This document shows positions 32,502-45,566 of a stretch of DNA of 64,000 nucleotides, in pieces. How positions within the stretch are numbered: position 1 is the first letter of the stretch; every line of letters starts with the position of its first letter. The translations under genes and the position numbers were made by a program. The notes beneath the pieces were generated by a model that had not been told where the DNA came from, did no database searches, and saw only the letters and a program-made list of their open reading frames with translations. Source of the stretch: Darksidea phi (Eukaryota > Ascomycota > Dothideomycetes > Pleosporales > Lentitheciaceae); the NCBI GenBank assembly GCA_030770425.1, contig JASJFT010000068.1, positions 131,673 to 195,672 on the forward strand. The letters run 5' to 3'.

Positions 32502-34333
32502 TTAAGAGCTCATGGGCTTCTTCAAATTTAGAGAACCGAGACCATGTTCTTTCGCTGTCTTCATTTTGGATTCAGGTCGTCCGTCCGGGAGGTCGTCCGT
32601 GCGGACGTGCTGCACGCCGCTCACGATGCCTCTGACTCCACTCGTGTGCGGCTCGGGAGTCTCCGGGCTACTTCCGCTGCTGCTGGGTTCTTCGAGGATT
32701 TCTTCATCGTCGGGTCCATGCGGTTTTACATGCTTCATGTCACTGTCCTCGCTATCTCTGCCCGGCTTCGTGACTACACGCTGGTCCTGTTCGATATTCA
32801 CGCTTTTAACGCTGCTCGCTTTGCTGACACTGGTCGTGGAGTCGGTCGGACTGGAGGTGCGCAAGCCTAGATCTTTGCCATCGCTCGGAGTAACGCCTTG
32901 AGTGCCCTTCCAGTCTGCAGGTCCCGACTGCTTGACATGTTCACCTTCTTTCGGTTCGGTGATGACAATTCCAGGGCGGCCTTCTTCGGCCTTGAGAGCT
33001 TTCCACACGACTGCGATCTTCTCAAAAGCTTGAGTTCCTTTCCTAGAGGAACCCTTAATGCCGTCCATGGCCTCCCAGGTGATCTCGAAGACGCCTGAGT
33101 CATCTGGGATACCCTTCTGTTCCGGGCCGTTGCCCTCGAAATATGCGTTGAACCATACGTGCGCGACGGCCGTCACCATAGTGAGGTCAAAGGCGGCCTT
33201 GTTGCGACGTTCGACGTCGATGTTGATGTCATTTGTAGGTAGCACCACACGTCGCGACGGGCGGAATATAACGTCGCCCGTGCCCAACTCCTCATGCTTC
33301 TGATCTATCTTGCTCTCTTTGCTCTCTGTTGTACCATCTAGAGATGCCTCCGTGTCCTGAGGATTGGCGTTCGCGCGCTCGAAGGCTTTCTCCTCGTTTT
33401 GTTTCATATCCTTTAGCGTTACGGGCTTCTTGCTGGCTGTCCGCCCCAGCCCATTCTTGTACATAACCTCGTGCACAGCCTGCGTCATTGTAGTGGTTTT
33501 AACTTCGCCCCGCACGACTTCCATCTCTTCTCGGGTGAAGGTGTGGAATCTCTTGATCAGCTTCCCGTCGTCTACAAAGCCCTCTACCTGAATCTTGACA
33601 CCGTCTCGCAGGCCCCAGCAGTGCACTTCCATCACTTCCACCTGTCGCTCGACGTAGATCTTGTCGTGCTTCCAGCGATCCACATAGCCTATCCAACGCA
33701 GCTGGCTGGGAATGCTGACGCCCTTGCCCATGTTCGGCCTCATTCTCCGCTCTGTGAAGCGCTGCAGCGCCTTGTGGACGGACCACCCCTCCTCGCTGAT
33801 CAAGTAACTGCAGCTCGCAGTGCCGGATCTGCCCTTTCCCGCTTTACAGTGTACCACCACCACCCTCCCCTCCTTCCCGTGAAGCCAATTTCGCATCGAG
33901 GCCATAATGTTCGGTATCAAGGCAAAGGGCGGCGGGTGGTGATCGGGGAACGGGTAGTGGTAGACGCGGTCGTAGACCTCCGAGTCTGGATAGCCCGTTC
34001 CTTCGGCGCGGAACTCCCAAATGGCCCAGTCATTGCCGTGCTTTGAATCGAGGAACTTGACGAGGGTATCGAGCGGGTTACGGTATGCGCGCTGGGGGTA
34101 GGTGCCGCTGGGGCCCGAGGTGGCGATGACTGCGAGGCGGATTTTATTAAGTCTTGCTGGAGCATACGTGCATGGGCGATGCTACATACTGTTGTCCGTG
34201 ACATAGCAGAGGTCGAGCCCAGCTTCTGGATGCCTGGCGCGTGGTCCCGCGACAATCTGGCGCAGTAGCGAAGCCTGCGATGTGTCTTGTCAGTATCGTG
34301 GACCCCGCAATACGCGCGGCGGACACCTACCAT
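32502..34333 (-). CDS. tep1: PTEN/Tep1-like phosphoinositide phosphatase
   Basis: Predicted to remove the 3-phosphate of phosphatidylinositol 3,4,5-trisphosphate. Exons 34333-34331 (ATG only), 34274-34190 and 34129-32502 give 571 residues. The join reads M|ASLLRQIVAGPRARHPEA, the usual head of the family, and TDN|IIATSGPSGTYPQ. The catalytic P-loop is HCKAGKGRSGT with Cys at residue 124, the same number as in human PTEN; Ser replaces the Thr of the human motif. A C2-like region follows (EVHCWGLRDGVKIQVEGF and onward, to VFEITWEAMDGIKG). The last ~150 residues are polar, Pro/Ser/Glu-rich and probably disordered. An isolated ATG exon is unusual, but the splice sites (GTAGGT and CACATCGCAG) are good and the reading frame fits. 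Confidence 0.92.
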
Positions 34334-34607
34334 TCTGTCGAGTGCGGTGCGATGTAAGGCCGAGAAGAGTATCACCGAGATTTAGGCGCCATTGTGCATT
34401 ATAAAGCCTGGTGCAGCAATGATGAGGCTGAAGTGGCGGGCCCCTGCCGAGCGATAGAGAATTAGTGATGTCATCCCTGTCAATGGTGCACGCTAAGCTT
34501 TCAGGCACTGCCCTCCCGATCTGGGCATCCCCACCACAGTCGAGCGAAATTCTAATTTACAGGATCAGAATGCATTTGTCAACAGTATGATCTTCAGAAT
34601 CCCCCCC
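34334..34607. other. Short intergenic region
   Basis: 274 bp between the PTEN-like start and the stop of the FAD oxidoreductase. It contains the phosphatase promoter. Nothing else seen. Confidence 0.5.
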
Positions 34608-35923
34608 TCACCCATACAAAAGCCCCTCAACCTCCTCTGCAATAGCCAAACAACTCGTCAAGCCCGGACTTTCAATCCCCAGCAGATTCACAAACCCCTC
34701 GAAGCCCTCTTCCTTCACGATATAAAAGTCCTGAAAGCCCTTCCCACTTGCCACAGCACCCAGTTTGCCCAACTTGGGCCTTATGCCAACGTAGTCCAGC
34801 CCAACAGCCGCTCTATCGATGCCAGGCAAGTAAGATTGTATGTCGTCGAGCGCGGCGTCGAGGTTCTTGCCATTAGGCGTGTAGTCATTGGGATCATCAG
34901 TCCACTCTACATCTGGACCAAATCGCATCCTTCCCGCCATATCGAGTGTCAAATGCGTGCCTAACCCACCATGACCGGGGACAGGTGCTGGATACACTAG
35001 TGTGCTAGGTTTAGGTCTTGACAGACTGTACGAGAAATAGCTCCCCTTCGCATAATAGGCCTTCCTGTGCCTCCCGGCCGGCAGGATCATGTTCGAGATC
35101 GGTATCGCAGCCAGTCCCGCAGAATTGATCAGCGTCTCCGCTGTGACCGAAGTTTCCTCGCCGTCTGCAGTCGTGGTGATCTCCCAACCCCCCGCGCCAC
35201 CATTGATAGGTGAGATGCGCGATACAGGGCTTTTGAATGCACAAATACCGCCTTTATCTTCGAAATCGCCTTGCAAAAACTGCATGAGAGAGTGCGAGTC
35301 CACAATCCCTGTCGATGGCGATTCGAGGGCGCCAGCTTCAGCGCGGACATCGGGTTCTCTTGTTGCAGCTTCGGCTTTGGTGATGAAGCGGGTTGGTACG
35401 CCGATAGTAGAGGCGAAGCTGTGCACCTTCTGCAACGCGTCCATCTGTTGTTCGTCCTGAGCCACGATCCATTTCCCCAGATTGCGGTGCGGAATGTTGT
35501 GTGTCTTGCAGAGCTCATACAGCATCTCCTTCCCTTTCAGGCAGAGCTTTGTCTTCAAGGAATCCGTCCCATAATACAGTCCTGCATGGATCACCTAGAT
35601 AACGATCAACATTGATCTTGCCTACGCGTACAGCAACCTTGGAAATGAAAAGGATCTAGAAGGAAACATGCTCACACCTCCGAATTCCTCGAACTAGTCT
35701 CTGTGCCCACCGACCCATGTTTCTCAATCAGCACCGTCGAAACGCCATCTCGGCTCTGCAGCTTCCTTGCTATCGCCAATCCCACAGCACCAGCGCCAAT
35801 CACCGCATGGGTGAAATCTGCCTTCCTTCTTGTACTGGACGAAAACGCGTGCGACGAGTAAGTGAGTGGTATTAATAGGGTCCTCGGTGAAAACATAGTG
35901 CGATAAGGGAATGATTTGGGCAA
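34608..35923 (-). CDS. L-2-hydroxyglutarate dehydrogenase-like FAD oxidoreductase
   Basis: Likely oxidises L-2-hydroxyglutarate to 2-oxoglutarate, a metabolite-repair step in mitochondria. Exons 35923-35678 and 35594-34608, 410 residues. The FAD-binding Rossmann motif is [20 protein letters not shown] (about 39-58), followed by [20 protein letters not shown]. The EVIHAGLYY segment right across the splice junction is characteristic of the L2HGDH branch of the DAO family. The C-terminus has the FAD-contacting [20 protein letters not shown]. The head [20 protein letters not shown] is basic and hydroxylated, consistent with a mitochondrial presequence; the second Met (35896) is an alternative start. 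Other DAO-family oxidases are possible but less likely. Confidence 0.87.
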
Positions 35924-36602
35924 AGAGAAAAAGTGGAAACAAGAGACGATAGGTATTCAAGGCATGCGTGGAGAGGTACACGGAAAATTTTAAAGTAGAG
36001 AATGGAACGCTTTGGGATGTTGATATGGTACAAGAAGGGTTATCGGATGGTGCTTGCTTTTCCGGTTGACGGATCACATTAGGCCAATAATGGTATAGCC
36101 TAGTTCCTAGAATCGAGTGACATCCGGGACCGACATGTCCGCCACAGCGAAATAGCATCACTTCGCTAAAAAAAAGAAAAAAAAATCACTTCGTGATGGT
36201 GTATGATACGTCAAATCCGCTTCAGATTCATTTCTAAACATTAAAGATTTGTATACGACACCCGTCCAAATCCGGCCCCCGTTCGACACATGTATATACC
36301 AACCTAGCGTATGTACGGCGTAATTGGAAACGAGTTCCCTGGTCTAAAATTGATCCAGCCATTGCGCATCAGCCCACAAACTTCTCTCTACCCTTATCTT
36401 CATAGAGCAGTCGTAGTGAGATACCTGTGCCCAACGCCTTTTTTTATGCAGTATGATTGCGAAAACGAGTGAAGAGAGACCATGTTTGAACGCCGTTGAC
36501 TCCAAGCCCTGCTTTTACATGCGAGTATAGGATACAGATAGGCAGACGGCTTCCCTGAATCTGCTAGATATGAAATGAAAAAAAATAAAAATTAAACGAC
36601 AC
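35924..36602. other. Intergenic region
   Basis: About 680 bp: promoter of the FAD oxidoreductase and 3' UTR of the chitin synthase. It contains an A-rich run around 36170-36184. No gene seen. Confidence 0.55.
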
Positions 36603-39312
36603 TTATTTGCCGCTTCCAGGAGGGTTCTTGGTGAGCCTCTTTCGCCTCTTCGTGTCTGAGTCGCGAGACTCGCTTCGTCCATGAGAGCCCATGCTGGTTG
36701 AGGGCGGCGCCTCATTTGGCGCCGAAGCGAGCGGCGACGGGTCGCGCAGGAGACTCCGTTGTTGCTGCTGTTGCATCTCGTAACCCACCTCCTCGCCGGT
36801 GGTGGGCTGGGTGCGAGCGAGCGGACTGCGTCCCATTCGTTGATTTGAGTTGGAATCACGGTTGTTATATGCCGCCTTTGGCATTTCTAGTCCACTCTGT
36901 CCATACTGAGCTGAAAGAGGCGAGTTGGTCACGGGTGCGTACTGGGCATTATGATAGTTCTGCTCGCTGGTGGACCGGGAATGGGGTGGCCTTTGGGGCA
37001 TCTTTCCGTTTCCTTGATACACCGAGTCGTCCGAAAGCGAGTCAACAGACTCGTGATATGCCGCCTTGGATGGTTGAGCCTGGTAGGGACCACTATTGTT
37101 GCCGGACTCGGCTTCAAAGAAGGCGCCTCCTGCAGGCTTTTGGGTAGCCTGTGTCTTGTGGTAGATGCGTGCATCTTCAGGATCCATAAAACTTTCGACA
37201 CGGCGTGGCAGGTACACAGAGTTCCCAGCGGACGTGCCAGAGACAAACGAGTCCATGGAAGAGCGAGGATGTAACGGTACATTGGGGGCATTGGGGTTGC
37301 GTGGCAGCATGTTCGGAAGAGTAAGGCCAGAGTCGTTTCCTTGCTGGTACCAGCCATTTGGTAGCCTCTCGGCTGGAGCAAAGCGGCCTTCGAGGTGGTC
37401 CGACGGCTGGAGCGGCACGGGCGCGGGACGATGCTTGTTGGCTTCTGCAGAAGCTTTGAAAGTTTCGGGAACAACATTCAAATCGTCGCCAGTGGCCTCA
37501 GCATGCTCGATTGCTTGTTGGGGGCTTGTACCGGCATCGGCAGCTCCGGCGTCCGCACGAGGACCGCCCCAAGTACGCTGACCGGCGGTGAAGATACCGT
37601 AGACCATGTAGCACCAATTGAAGAAAGGGTTGATGACGAACATGATAGGGTAGAGCATGATCTTGTAGCGTCCGAGTTTGGCGCCAAAATACAGCATGAG
37701 AATCCAGTTCAGACCGAGCGAGATGGCGATGAAGCCGACAGGAAGGTTCTTGACCTTCTGAGAGGTGGTGATGATGGAGATGACCATGATGAAGAAAAGC
37801 AAGGCCGTCGTTCGGATCGTGTTTTGCATAAATCGCACGATACAGAGAATGGGATACCGTCTCCACAATCTGACGTCAGTCAACATGCAGACTTCGTTCG
37901 TAATAAAACCGAGGAACCATCGTCGGCGCTGCTTCAAAAGCGACTGGTACGTCTGCACGGCTTCGGTCTTGCAGAAGGCTCCTGTGTTCATCTGGATTTG
38001 GTATCTCTCCTGAGCACCAATCATAAACAAGTGGGTAAGCCATCGATCCTCGCCTAAATGACACTTTCCGTAGTCGAAGAGGTCCTCGCACTGCTCAGCC
38101 TTGTCGGCGAAGTAGTATTTGGCCATCTTTCGGAAAGCGGAGAATCGAAGCATGGTCAGGGCACCCGGTAAACAAGTCACGGCGCCGCAACCCGATTCGA
38201 CGGAGCGCTCGAATAGCTGGCCGTGAATGTACTCCATGTCCTGAAGGAGGGTAATGAGCGAGTTCTTTTCGGTCGTCGATGTAATGACACCCGTCATGGC
38301 CAGCATGTTCTTCTTGCTGCCAGGCTTGAGCTCCATTTCGTACATGAAATTCTGAATGCAGGCCTTGTCCAAAATGCAGTCGGAATCGATGAAGAGGACG
38401 AACAGATTGTCGTTGCGCTTGAGGTACTCGGTGTAGATCTTGTCGATGAGCTTGAACGTCCTCTTCTGGCAGTGACGCTTTCCGCCGTGCGGGAAACGAG
38501 AGACGGTGATGCGGCAGCTCCGGTACGTCACATCGATAGATTTCGGGTACGAGTCGAGCGTCAAAGGAACACCGAGCTTCTCAATGGTGTTGAGGTAGAG
38601 TTCATCTTCCTGGTCTCCGTCAAAGGAGAGGAAGATGTGCAGGCACGACGGGGGGTACTCGCAGTCTACCAGCGAGTCGACGGTTCGGAGCAAGATCTCG
38701 GGAATCTCCTTGTAGCAGGGCATGATGATGACGACCTTGGGAGCGGAAGCTTCGTCCAGGACCGTTTTGATCCTCCGGCTACGGCCGACGGAGTGCGTCA
38801 CTAGCTGGTACACGCAGAGTAGCCAGGGTAGTGTCAGGAGACCGGCGAATGACCAGAAGGCGAACCACTGGAGAAAGCTGACCATGTCTTGGGGAAAGTA
38901 CTTGGTTACCTGCGGGGGCAATGGCAGAGTGACGACCATGATGGGCAGAAAAATGGCACTGGACAGCGTTAGTCACATGGTTTGCAGTGAGGATGGCGGC
39001 TGTAGTACCGAAGGGCGGTAAAGAGGATCATCATGATGATGGACAAGATTTTGGTGCTGAGCGCCTCGGCTTTCTGGAAGCATTTGACGAGGCAGTACAG
39101 GAAAGCGGCAAGCCACAGAAACCACTCGAGGAGAGCAGCCAACATGACGGTGCCCACGATGGACACGTAGACGATCTGTAGCAGTTAGCGTCGGCGCGGT
39201 AGTGATGTGATGAGCGGGCCCAACTCACATCCTTGGTCGGCCAAGGGTCGTCAATGGAGGGCACGCCATTACTGTCGGCGGCCCTCGCAAGAAGGCCTGT
39301 CTGATCCCACAT
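36603..39312 (-). CDS. Chitin synthase, probably class VI
   Basis: Polymerises N-acetylglucosamine from UDP-GlcNAc into chitin at the plasma membrane. Exons 39312-39229, 39175-39009 and 38958-36603, 868 residues. The start is ATG at 39312 (MWDQTGLLARAAD). Three hydrophobic helices precede the catalytic domain. The GT2 catalytic features are present: VVIIMPCYKEIPEILLRTVD, FLSFDGDQEDE, FVLFIDSDCILDKAC, LGEDRWLTHLF and the hallmark LLKQRRRWFLGF. C-terminal helices follow (TALLFFIMVISIITTS, GFIAISLGLNWILMLYFGA). The last ~300 residues are polar and rich in Gln/Ser/Pro. There is no myosin motor or cytochrome-b5-like domain, and the size fits class VI rather than IV, V or VII; the class needs a tree. 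Confidence 0.92.
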
Positions 39313-41838
39313 GGTCAAGGGCGAGGAAACGGCTTAGCGGGTAGCGAGCGAGGGAGAGCGCAAGAGGCTCTATAACATGGGCGACAAGCGAGGGTAGTGA
39401 AGAAGCCGGGCCGCGGTCAGATGCGCGCGGGGGCTGCGTTTATAACGCTTTGCGTGCACTTGACTGCTGGGAGCACGGTCGGGTGAGGCGAGGGAATGGG
39501 GGATGGTGACTACCGGGGGCCCAGGGCGGCGGGGTGGCGGTCAAGTGATGCAGAGCACGCTGCCCGCAGGAGGTCGCACACCACTAGAGAATCGAGGGAG
39601 CACCGAGGGAGAGACGAGCTGCGGATGTCGATAATGGTCGACGGAAGAGCTGGAGCTGCTGCAGCCGAGGTGTCGCCAGCGGAGCGGACGGCGAGTGCAC
39701 GATATGGCGGGCGTCCGAATCGGGAAGTAAGCGAGTGTACAGAGGGACCAGAAGCAAGAAAGAAAGAAGCGGCGTCTTCACACGACCATCGGGCCCGTCG
39801 GTCGGACGAGGGAGACGCGGAGGGCAGCGAGGGATGGGGAGCAGGGCACCTGCAGAGCTCTCGTCCCGTGGAGAGGGGGACGGGCCTGTTTGTACCAGCA
39901 ACGCGAGGTGGAGGGGCGCGAAGGCCTTCTCCTGCTGCGACGATCGGCAACAGGCATTCGGAGCCCTCCCCTGCCTACCTCGCCTGCACGAAGGCGCCGC
40001 TTCGCCTAATCGGCTCGGTTCCAAGACGGGCTCGACGCCGGGTTGAGATGGTCAAACTGCAGCGATATTTATTTTCGGACCAAGGCACCGCAAACGGCCT
40101 GGCAGTTTGAAACCCGTCCAGGGGCGTTCCATTGGGGGCAGCATTCTCTCTGGCACCGTGCAAGCTCTGGCGCGGCACGCACCATCACAGCGCGTCGGCG
40201 GGCCAGGTGAGACAAGACGACGATACATGCGGCGCTCCCAGGTCGTTGCCTTTCTGCAGCCCAGCCTACTGCGCCCGGTTGGAGCCGTCTCTCACAATGC
40301 TGCCCTGGCGGCAACGGGCAGAGTCTGCATGTGCTGGCAGTTTCAGTTTCGTAGTTTCATTGCCAAGCTCCCAGAAGCATCGCCAGCTCCCTTGCTCCCT
40401 GGCGGCGCCCTGCGAGCGACGTTGGCCCGGCCAGTCGTGGCAGCCGTGCACCTCATGCCTCGACTGCTCCGCTCGCGCCTCTCAATGTTCCATTGCAGGA
40501 GGGAGCTGCGCTTCTCCGAGCAGAATCAAGTTTCTTTCCACCGCTGCGGGTCTTGGGGCTGAGCGAAGCCGTGCTTCCCGAGAACGCGGATTCTAGCCAT
40601 CGTCGCTGTCGATCTTTTGCCCTTGCGGCGTGACGAAGTGGCAATTGCTATTATGGGACGCGCTGTTCGTTGGACCGCTTAAGCTTGACGAGATGCTCGT
40701 GAGATTCGGGTGCCCAGAGCCTACTGATCTTCCGCGAGCCGCTATTGGCGTCTGCGCCCTGTCCCGACTGGCTGTCCTGTCTACCGCACAAGTATCCTGT
40801 CCGAGGATGAGTGTGTGTGCAAACTTACCCCTGAACGAGCTTTCTACATGACTAGTCGAACCAGACCTTGCCTCGTCCGTGCGGTTGGCTGCCGCGGAGC
40901 CTCTTCGCCGCACGTGGAGAATAATCGTCTGCGACGCCGCACATGGCCTTGGTTGTCCACCAGCTTTGGTGCTCAGTCTCGCTCGCCTTGCTAGATCGGT
41001 GTCTATGTTTATAAACGTCGTGGTTGCTCGACTCAGCATGCATGACTTCACTATGCATGACTTCAGCATGCATGACTTTGGCATGAGATTTCAATCTCCG
41101 GTCTGTGGAGCCCCATGCTTCCCATGACTTCCAGACGTCAGTGCTGGATATTGACGCCTTCCTGCTGTCAGCTGCTATTGCTGGAGTTGCTCATAATAGC
41201 ATTCTTATGCATATATGGCCGACCGAAATTGTCTTGCCAAAGAATCTGTTTTGTCCGGCAGGTAGCGGGATATGGGCGTGTTCTACGCTTAAACATCGAA
41301 AGCAAAGGTAGTGTACAGGAGCGGCCATTCAGCATTCTCTGCTTTCCGCGAATTCGTAGGGTAGGATGATGGAAGTGAATATCACCTGCCGATTGACTGT
41401 GGGCTTGTCGAAGGATTCCCTGCACAGAACTCGAGCTCTCCTTACAGGCGAGCAGATCCACAGCCCACAAGTTCACACAAACAGTATTCCAACCGCTTTC
41501 CATGTCCCAAACGGGATAGGGACAGATGCGGGCACCCTCAACCTCAGCGCTGGGAGCTTGCCGAGCACGTGAAACGGCCCGTGCAAACATCAAAGTCGAT
41601 AACAGACATCTGCAGGTACGACTTTCCCAAGCAACCAAGGAACCACGCCCCGCTACCCTCTGCGTCTTGTCCGGTCCGCAAACTCTCGGTCTGCCTGCGA
41701 GCACCAAACCGCGAACACTCAAATGCACACCCACGCCGCGCCCGACCCATCCCGCAAATTCCATGTGCGCATATCATAGCCGGCCCGCATCACCCTCACC
41801 ACCCGCCCCACCACTGCGGGACCACCACACCCCCCCAA
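39313..41838. other. 2.5-kb GC-rich divergent intergenic region, chitin synthase and upf2
   Basis: No gene supported. Long overlapping frames on both strands (for example 39496-40110, 39510-39950, 40107-40562) come from GC-rich sequence with few stop codons; none has a domain, and they contradict one another. Purine-rich and GC-rich blocks from 39480 to 40000 could be the chitin synthase's 5' UTR and promoter. The region holds a 15-bp repeat at 41038. A long upstream region suits a regulated wall gene, but no binding site is clear enough to name. Confidence 0.55.
41038..41087. repeat. 15-bp tandem repeat
   Basis: Three copies of ATGCATGACTTCACT with endings CACT, CAGC and TGGC, then the partial ATGAG. 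It is imperfectly palindromic around GCATGC/ATGCAT. It lies in the intergenic region about 0.8 kb before upf2. Confidence 0.9.
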
Positions 41839-44800
41839 ATGGAGAGGCAGAGAAAGCGTGAGTAGCCGATGCTCTCTTCTATGGGCAAGCTGACAGACAG
41901 AACCTAGGAGAGCTCCGTGAGCTCAATACCCGCGTCTGGGACGGCGAGCAAGGTATGTTGTCCCCCCTCCCCCGCCCCCTCCCTCTCCTACACCTTCCTC
42001 ACTCACATTCCGCAGATGTGTTCCCCGTGCACCGCTCGCTCGACTCGTCGATGAAGAAGAACACGGCCTTTATAAAGCGCCTCCGCACCGCCATCCAAGC
42101 CTCGGCGCAATCCCAGTTCCTGCAGGATGTCCAGACGCTGTCGCTTCACAAATATTTGTCTGAGATCATTTCGGCGTGCTACGAGGGCTTATGCAAGCTT
42201 AAGACACCCGCCGAAATCGCCACCGGCGTTGAGATTGTCAGCGCACTGCACCAGCGATTTGGTCCCACCGAGTTCACCAGCTACCTTGCGTGGTACTTGG
42301 GGCGCGGACTGAGCACCCCAGACAAATCGCACTTGAAAACACTGGCACAAGATGTGCGCGAGCGCGAGGAGAAGGACCGCCTGGCGCGCCAGCGAGTACT
42401 ACTGCGCGTCGCGACCGAACTATGGCTTGTGGGAGTGCTGAGGAGCTTAGACGACGTCTCCAGGCCCGAAGAGGCAGGCAAGACTAAAGAGAGCGTCAAG
42501 CTTGTTGAAGGTTCCGGCAAGGCTAGGGCTGCATCCAACGGCAGCCTGGATGCAGAGCCCTTTCCGCTCGAGGTGCTGAAGGACATGCTCGGACACGACC
42601 GCGAACACGTCAACCTTCCGCTGTTGGTTATTTTCGTCAAAGCCTTTTCGTGGGACATTCTGGGTGCAAAGTCGTCGGCCGCTGAAGGCCGCAAGACGGT
42701 GCATGAAGACGGCAGTACCACCACCGATAAGAGCGACGACACCTCAGCTACCGAAGACGACGATGCTGCCATCAAGGATCCGCCCCTCATTTCGCACGAG
42801 TTGCGGCAGCGGTTCAAGAATATCCTCACGCGATACTTCGAGGATGTCAAGACGCACTTGCTGCGCGACCAGAAGCATCTAGTCAGCCAGGGCCGCAAAA
42901 ATGCCGAGGCCTACGTCAAGTCAGGCGAGGTATTTGAGGACCGTCAAGCGAACTACGAGAAGCAGATGAAGGCCCAGGAGAGACTCACTACCAATGCCCA
43001 GGTTCTGGCCGATGCCTTGGGCTTGGAAATGCCTGACTTGAAAGAGAAGGACGCTTCCGCCAATATCGGTGATGGCTCGATCGGCCTCGTAAAGGCGGGA
43101 GAGTACCTTCGTGGTCAAGGCGAAGGACCTGGAATCTGGGAAGACGAAGAGGAGCGCCGTTTTTACGAAAATCTGACTGACCTTAAAGACCGTGTACCCG
43201 GCATTCTTCTGGACGAACCGAAGAAGAAAAAAGGCGACAACGACGAGCCGGTCGGAAAGAAAGTGGAGACCAAGACCGAGGCTGGCGAGAAAGACAAGGC
43301 GGACGCCTCTGCCGAAGCGAAGACCGCGGAATTAGAGGATCAATCGACCGCCATCGCTAACAAATCCGTCGGTGCACAGGTCGATGCTATTCTTGCACGT
43401 TTGTCTGAACTCAACGGAAAGGAGGCCGTGGACCAGACTGCTATTGATTTCTGCTTCTTGAACTCCAAAGCTTCCCGCAACCGACTAATCAAGGCTGTAC
43501 AGGACATACCCAAGGGTCGAAGCGACCTGTTACCCCTGTATTCCAGGCTTATTGCGACGCTTGGAAAGTACATGCCGGACGTTTCCCAAGGTCTAGTGAC
43601 GTACCTTGACGACGAGTTTCGAAGCCTCCAGCGTCGCAAGTCAAAGGATTTCCTAGGACAGGTCCGAACTCAGAACGTTCGCTACCTCGCCGAGCTGACC
43701 AAGTTCGGCGTCGTTCCTGAGCATGTCATCTTCCACTGCCTCAAGGTCAGTCTTGACGATTTCTCGAGGATGAACATCGAGATCATCTGCAACCTGCTAG
43801 AAAATTGTGGGCGATATTTGCTTCGCAATCCCGACACTTCGCCCCGAATGACGTCCTTTTTGGAGACTCTACAGCGAAAGAAGAGCGCACAGGTGGTCGG
43901 CCAACAAGAGCGCATGCTGATCGAGAACGCCATGTATTATGTAAATCCACCGGAGCGTGCAGCCATCGAGCAGAAAGAAAGGACCCCAATCGAGCTCTTC
44001 CTCCGTAAGCTTATGTACCAAGACCTCAGCCGGAGAACCGTGGATAAGACCGTGAGGCTGATACGCAAAATGCATTGGGAGGAGGACGACGTTGTGAGGC
44101 TGCTGCACAAAGTCTTTTCCAAGCCAGGAAAGATCAAATACAGCAACATCCACCTCTTGGCCATCATCCTCGTTACAATCCACCGTTACCACCAGGACTT
44201 TGCCATCTCAATCGTCGATGATCTGCTCGAGTCCATCACGTTCGGGCTTGAGCTGAATGATTTCAAATTTAATCAGCGAAGAATAGCCGAAGTCAAGTAC
44301 CTCGGGGAGATGTACATCTACCGCTTGGTTGATTCGCCACTCATCTTTGACACGCTATACAAGCTTTTGAACTACGGATGGGAGGGTGGATATGCACGAC
44401 CGGGGCTTATCAACCCACTGGATCTTCCCGACGACTATTTCCGTATCCGCCTGGTCTGCAGCCTGCTCGAGACGTGCGGCATGTACTACGACAAGGGTGC
44501 AGCTAAGAAGAAGCTCGATTTCTTCTTGACATACTTCCAATACTACCTCTGCGTCAAGGAAGCTCTTCCTATGGACGTGGACTTTATGGTGCAGGATGCG
44601 TTCAACCTTACAAGGCCACAATGGAACTTGATCACAAACCTGGATGAAGCATCTCATGTTTTTGCCGAAGCCGTCAAGCAGAATTATCAGTCTTCTGCCG
44701 TTGGTAAACAAAACGAGCCTGAGGAGGATGAGAGGCTGTCTGCATCTGATGACGACGGTCCAGATGACGAAGACATCGTCATGCCGGAGGGAGACGATGA

Positions 44801-45532
44801 GAAGTCGTCCGGCGATGACGGCGAGGTCTGTGTTTTTAACCATTATAGATATCCACGAATGGTGCTAACTAGTTGTAGGATACTGGTGACGATGAGCCCA
44901 TGAAGCGAGCCTCCTCCGATGAAGAAGAGGAGCACATCGTCGTCACGCGCCAGGAAGACGAACGCGACCCTGAGCTCGAGGCAGAATTTGATCGCGAGCT
45001 TGCGAAGTTGATGTCAGAGAGCGCCGAATCTCGCAAGTTTGAGCGCAAACCTGTCTTTGACGTTCCACTCCCCATGCGCCGCGCTCGCGAGGTCCCCGTA
45101 ACCGCCGAAGATGGCGGCAATGAAGCACCTCCTCCACCCGACATCGCCCAGAACACTATGAAGTTCTCCCTACTCAGTAAACGTGGAAACAAGACCCAGA
45201 CACGCTCTATTGACTTGCCCTCAGATTCAACGTTCGCTGTCGCTATGCGCAACAAGCAACAGGCCGAGAAGGAGGAGCAGCAACGTATCAAGAACCTCGT
45301 CTTGAACTACGATCTTCGAGATGACGATACAGATGGTGATTTGCCGTTTCATTGCACCCTTCAACCAAACACCAATAGGAAGTATACTGAAACTTCTCAA
45401 GGTCTGGACAAAACTCCAAATCCCTATGCGCAGCAGCGCCTTGACAAAGCCGGCACCAACCGCAGCAACCAACGAGCGAGGAAACTGCAACTCAGCGACG
45501 TCAACTGGTATGGCAACCCTTCGTCCTCCTAG
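41839..45532 (+). CDS. upf2: Nonsense-mediated mRNA decay factor Upf2
   Basis: Core NMD scaffold that bridges Upf1 and Upf3 in the cytoplasm. Exons 41839-41857, 41908-41952, 42016-44825 and 44879-45532 give 1,175 residues. The first two are micro-exons; joined they read MERQRKRELRELNTRVWDGE, in phase with DVFPVHRSLDSSMKKNTAF. Three MIF4G regions are expected: first near residues 30-240 (FIKRLRTAIQASAQSQFLQD), second about 500-690 (AIDFCFLNSKASRNRLIKAV), third about 700-890 (TPIELFLRKLMYQDLSRRTV, HLLAIILVTIHRYHQ). An acidic tail follows (DDDGPDDEDIVMPEGDD, DEEEEHIVVTRQEDERDPEL) and then the C-terminal Upf1-binding part with FSLLSKRGNKTQTRSIDLP. Length and order match fungal Upf2 proteins. Confidence 0.95.
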
Positions 45533-45566
45533 CAGAATAGTCCCCGCGCGTTTCAACTGTCTGCCG

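Noticed and set aside
39496..40562. Several 100-200-codon frames upstream of the chitin synthase
   Set aside because: GC-rich sequence with few stop codons on both strands; frames contradict each other and no domain is visible.
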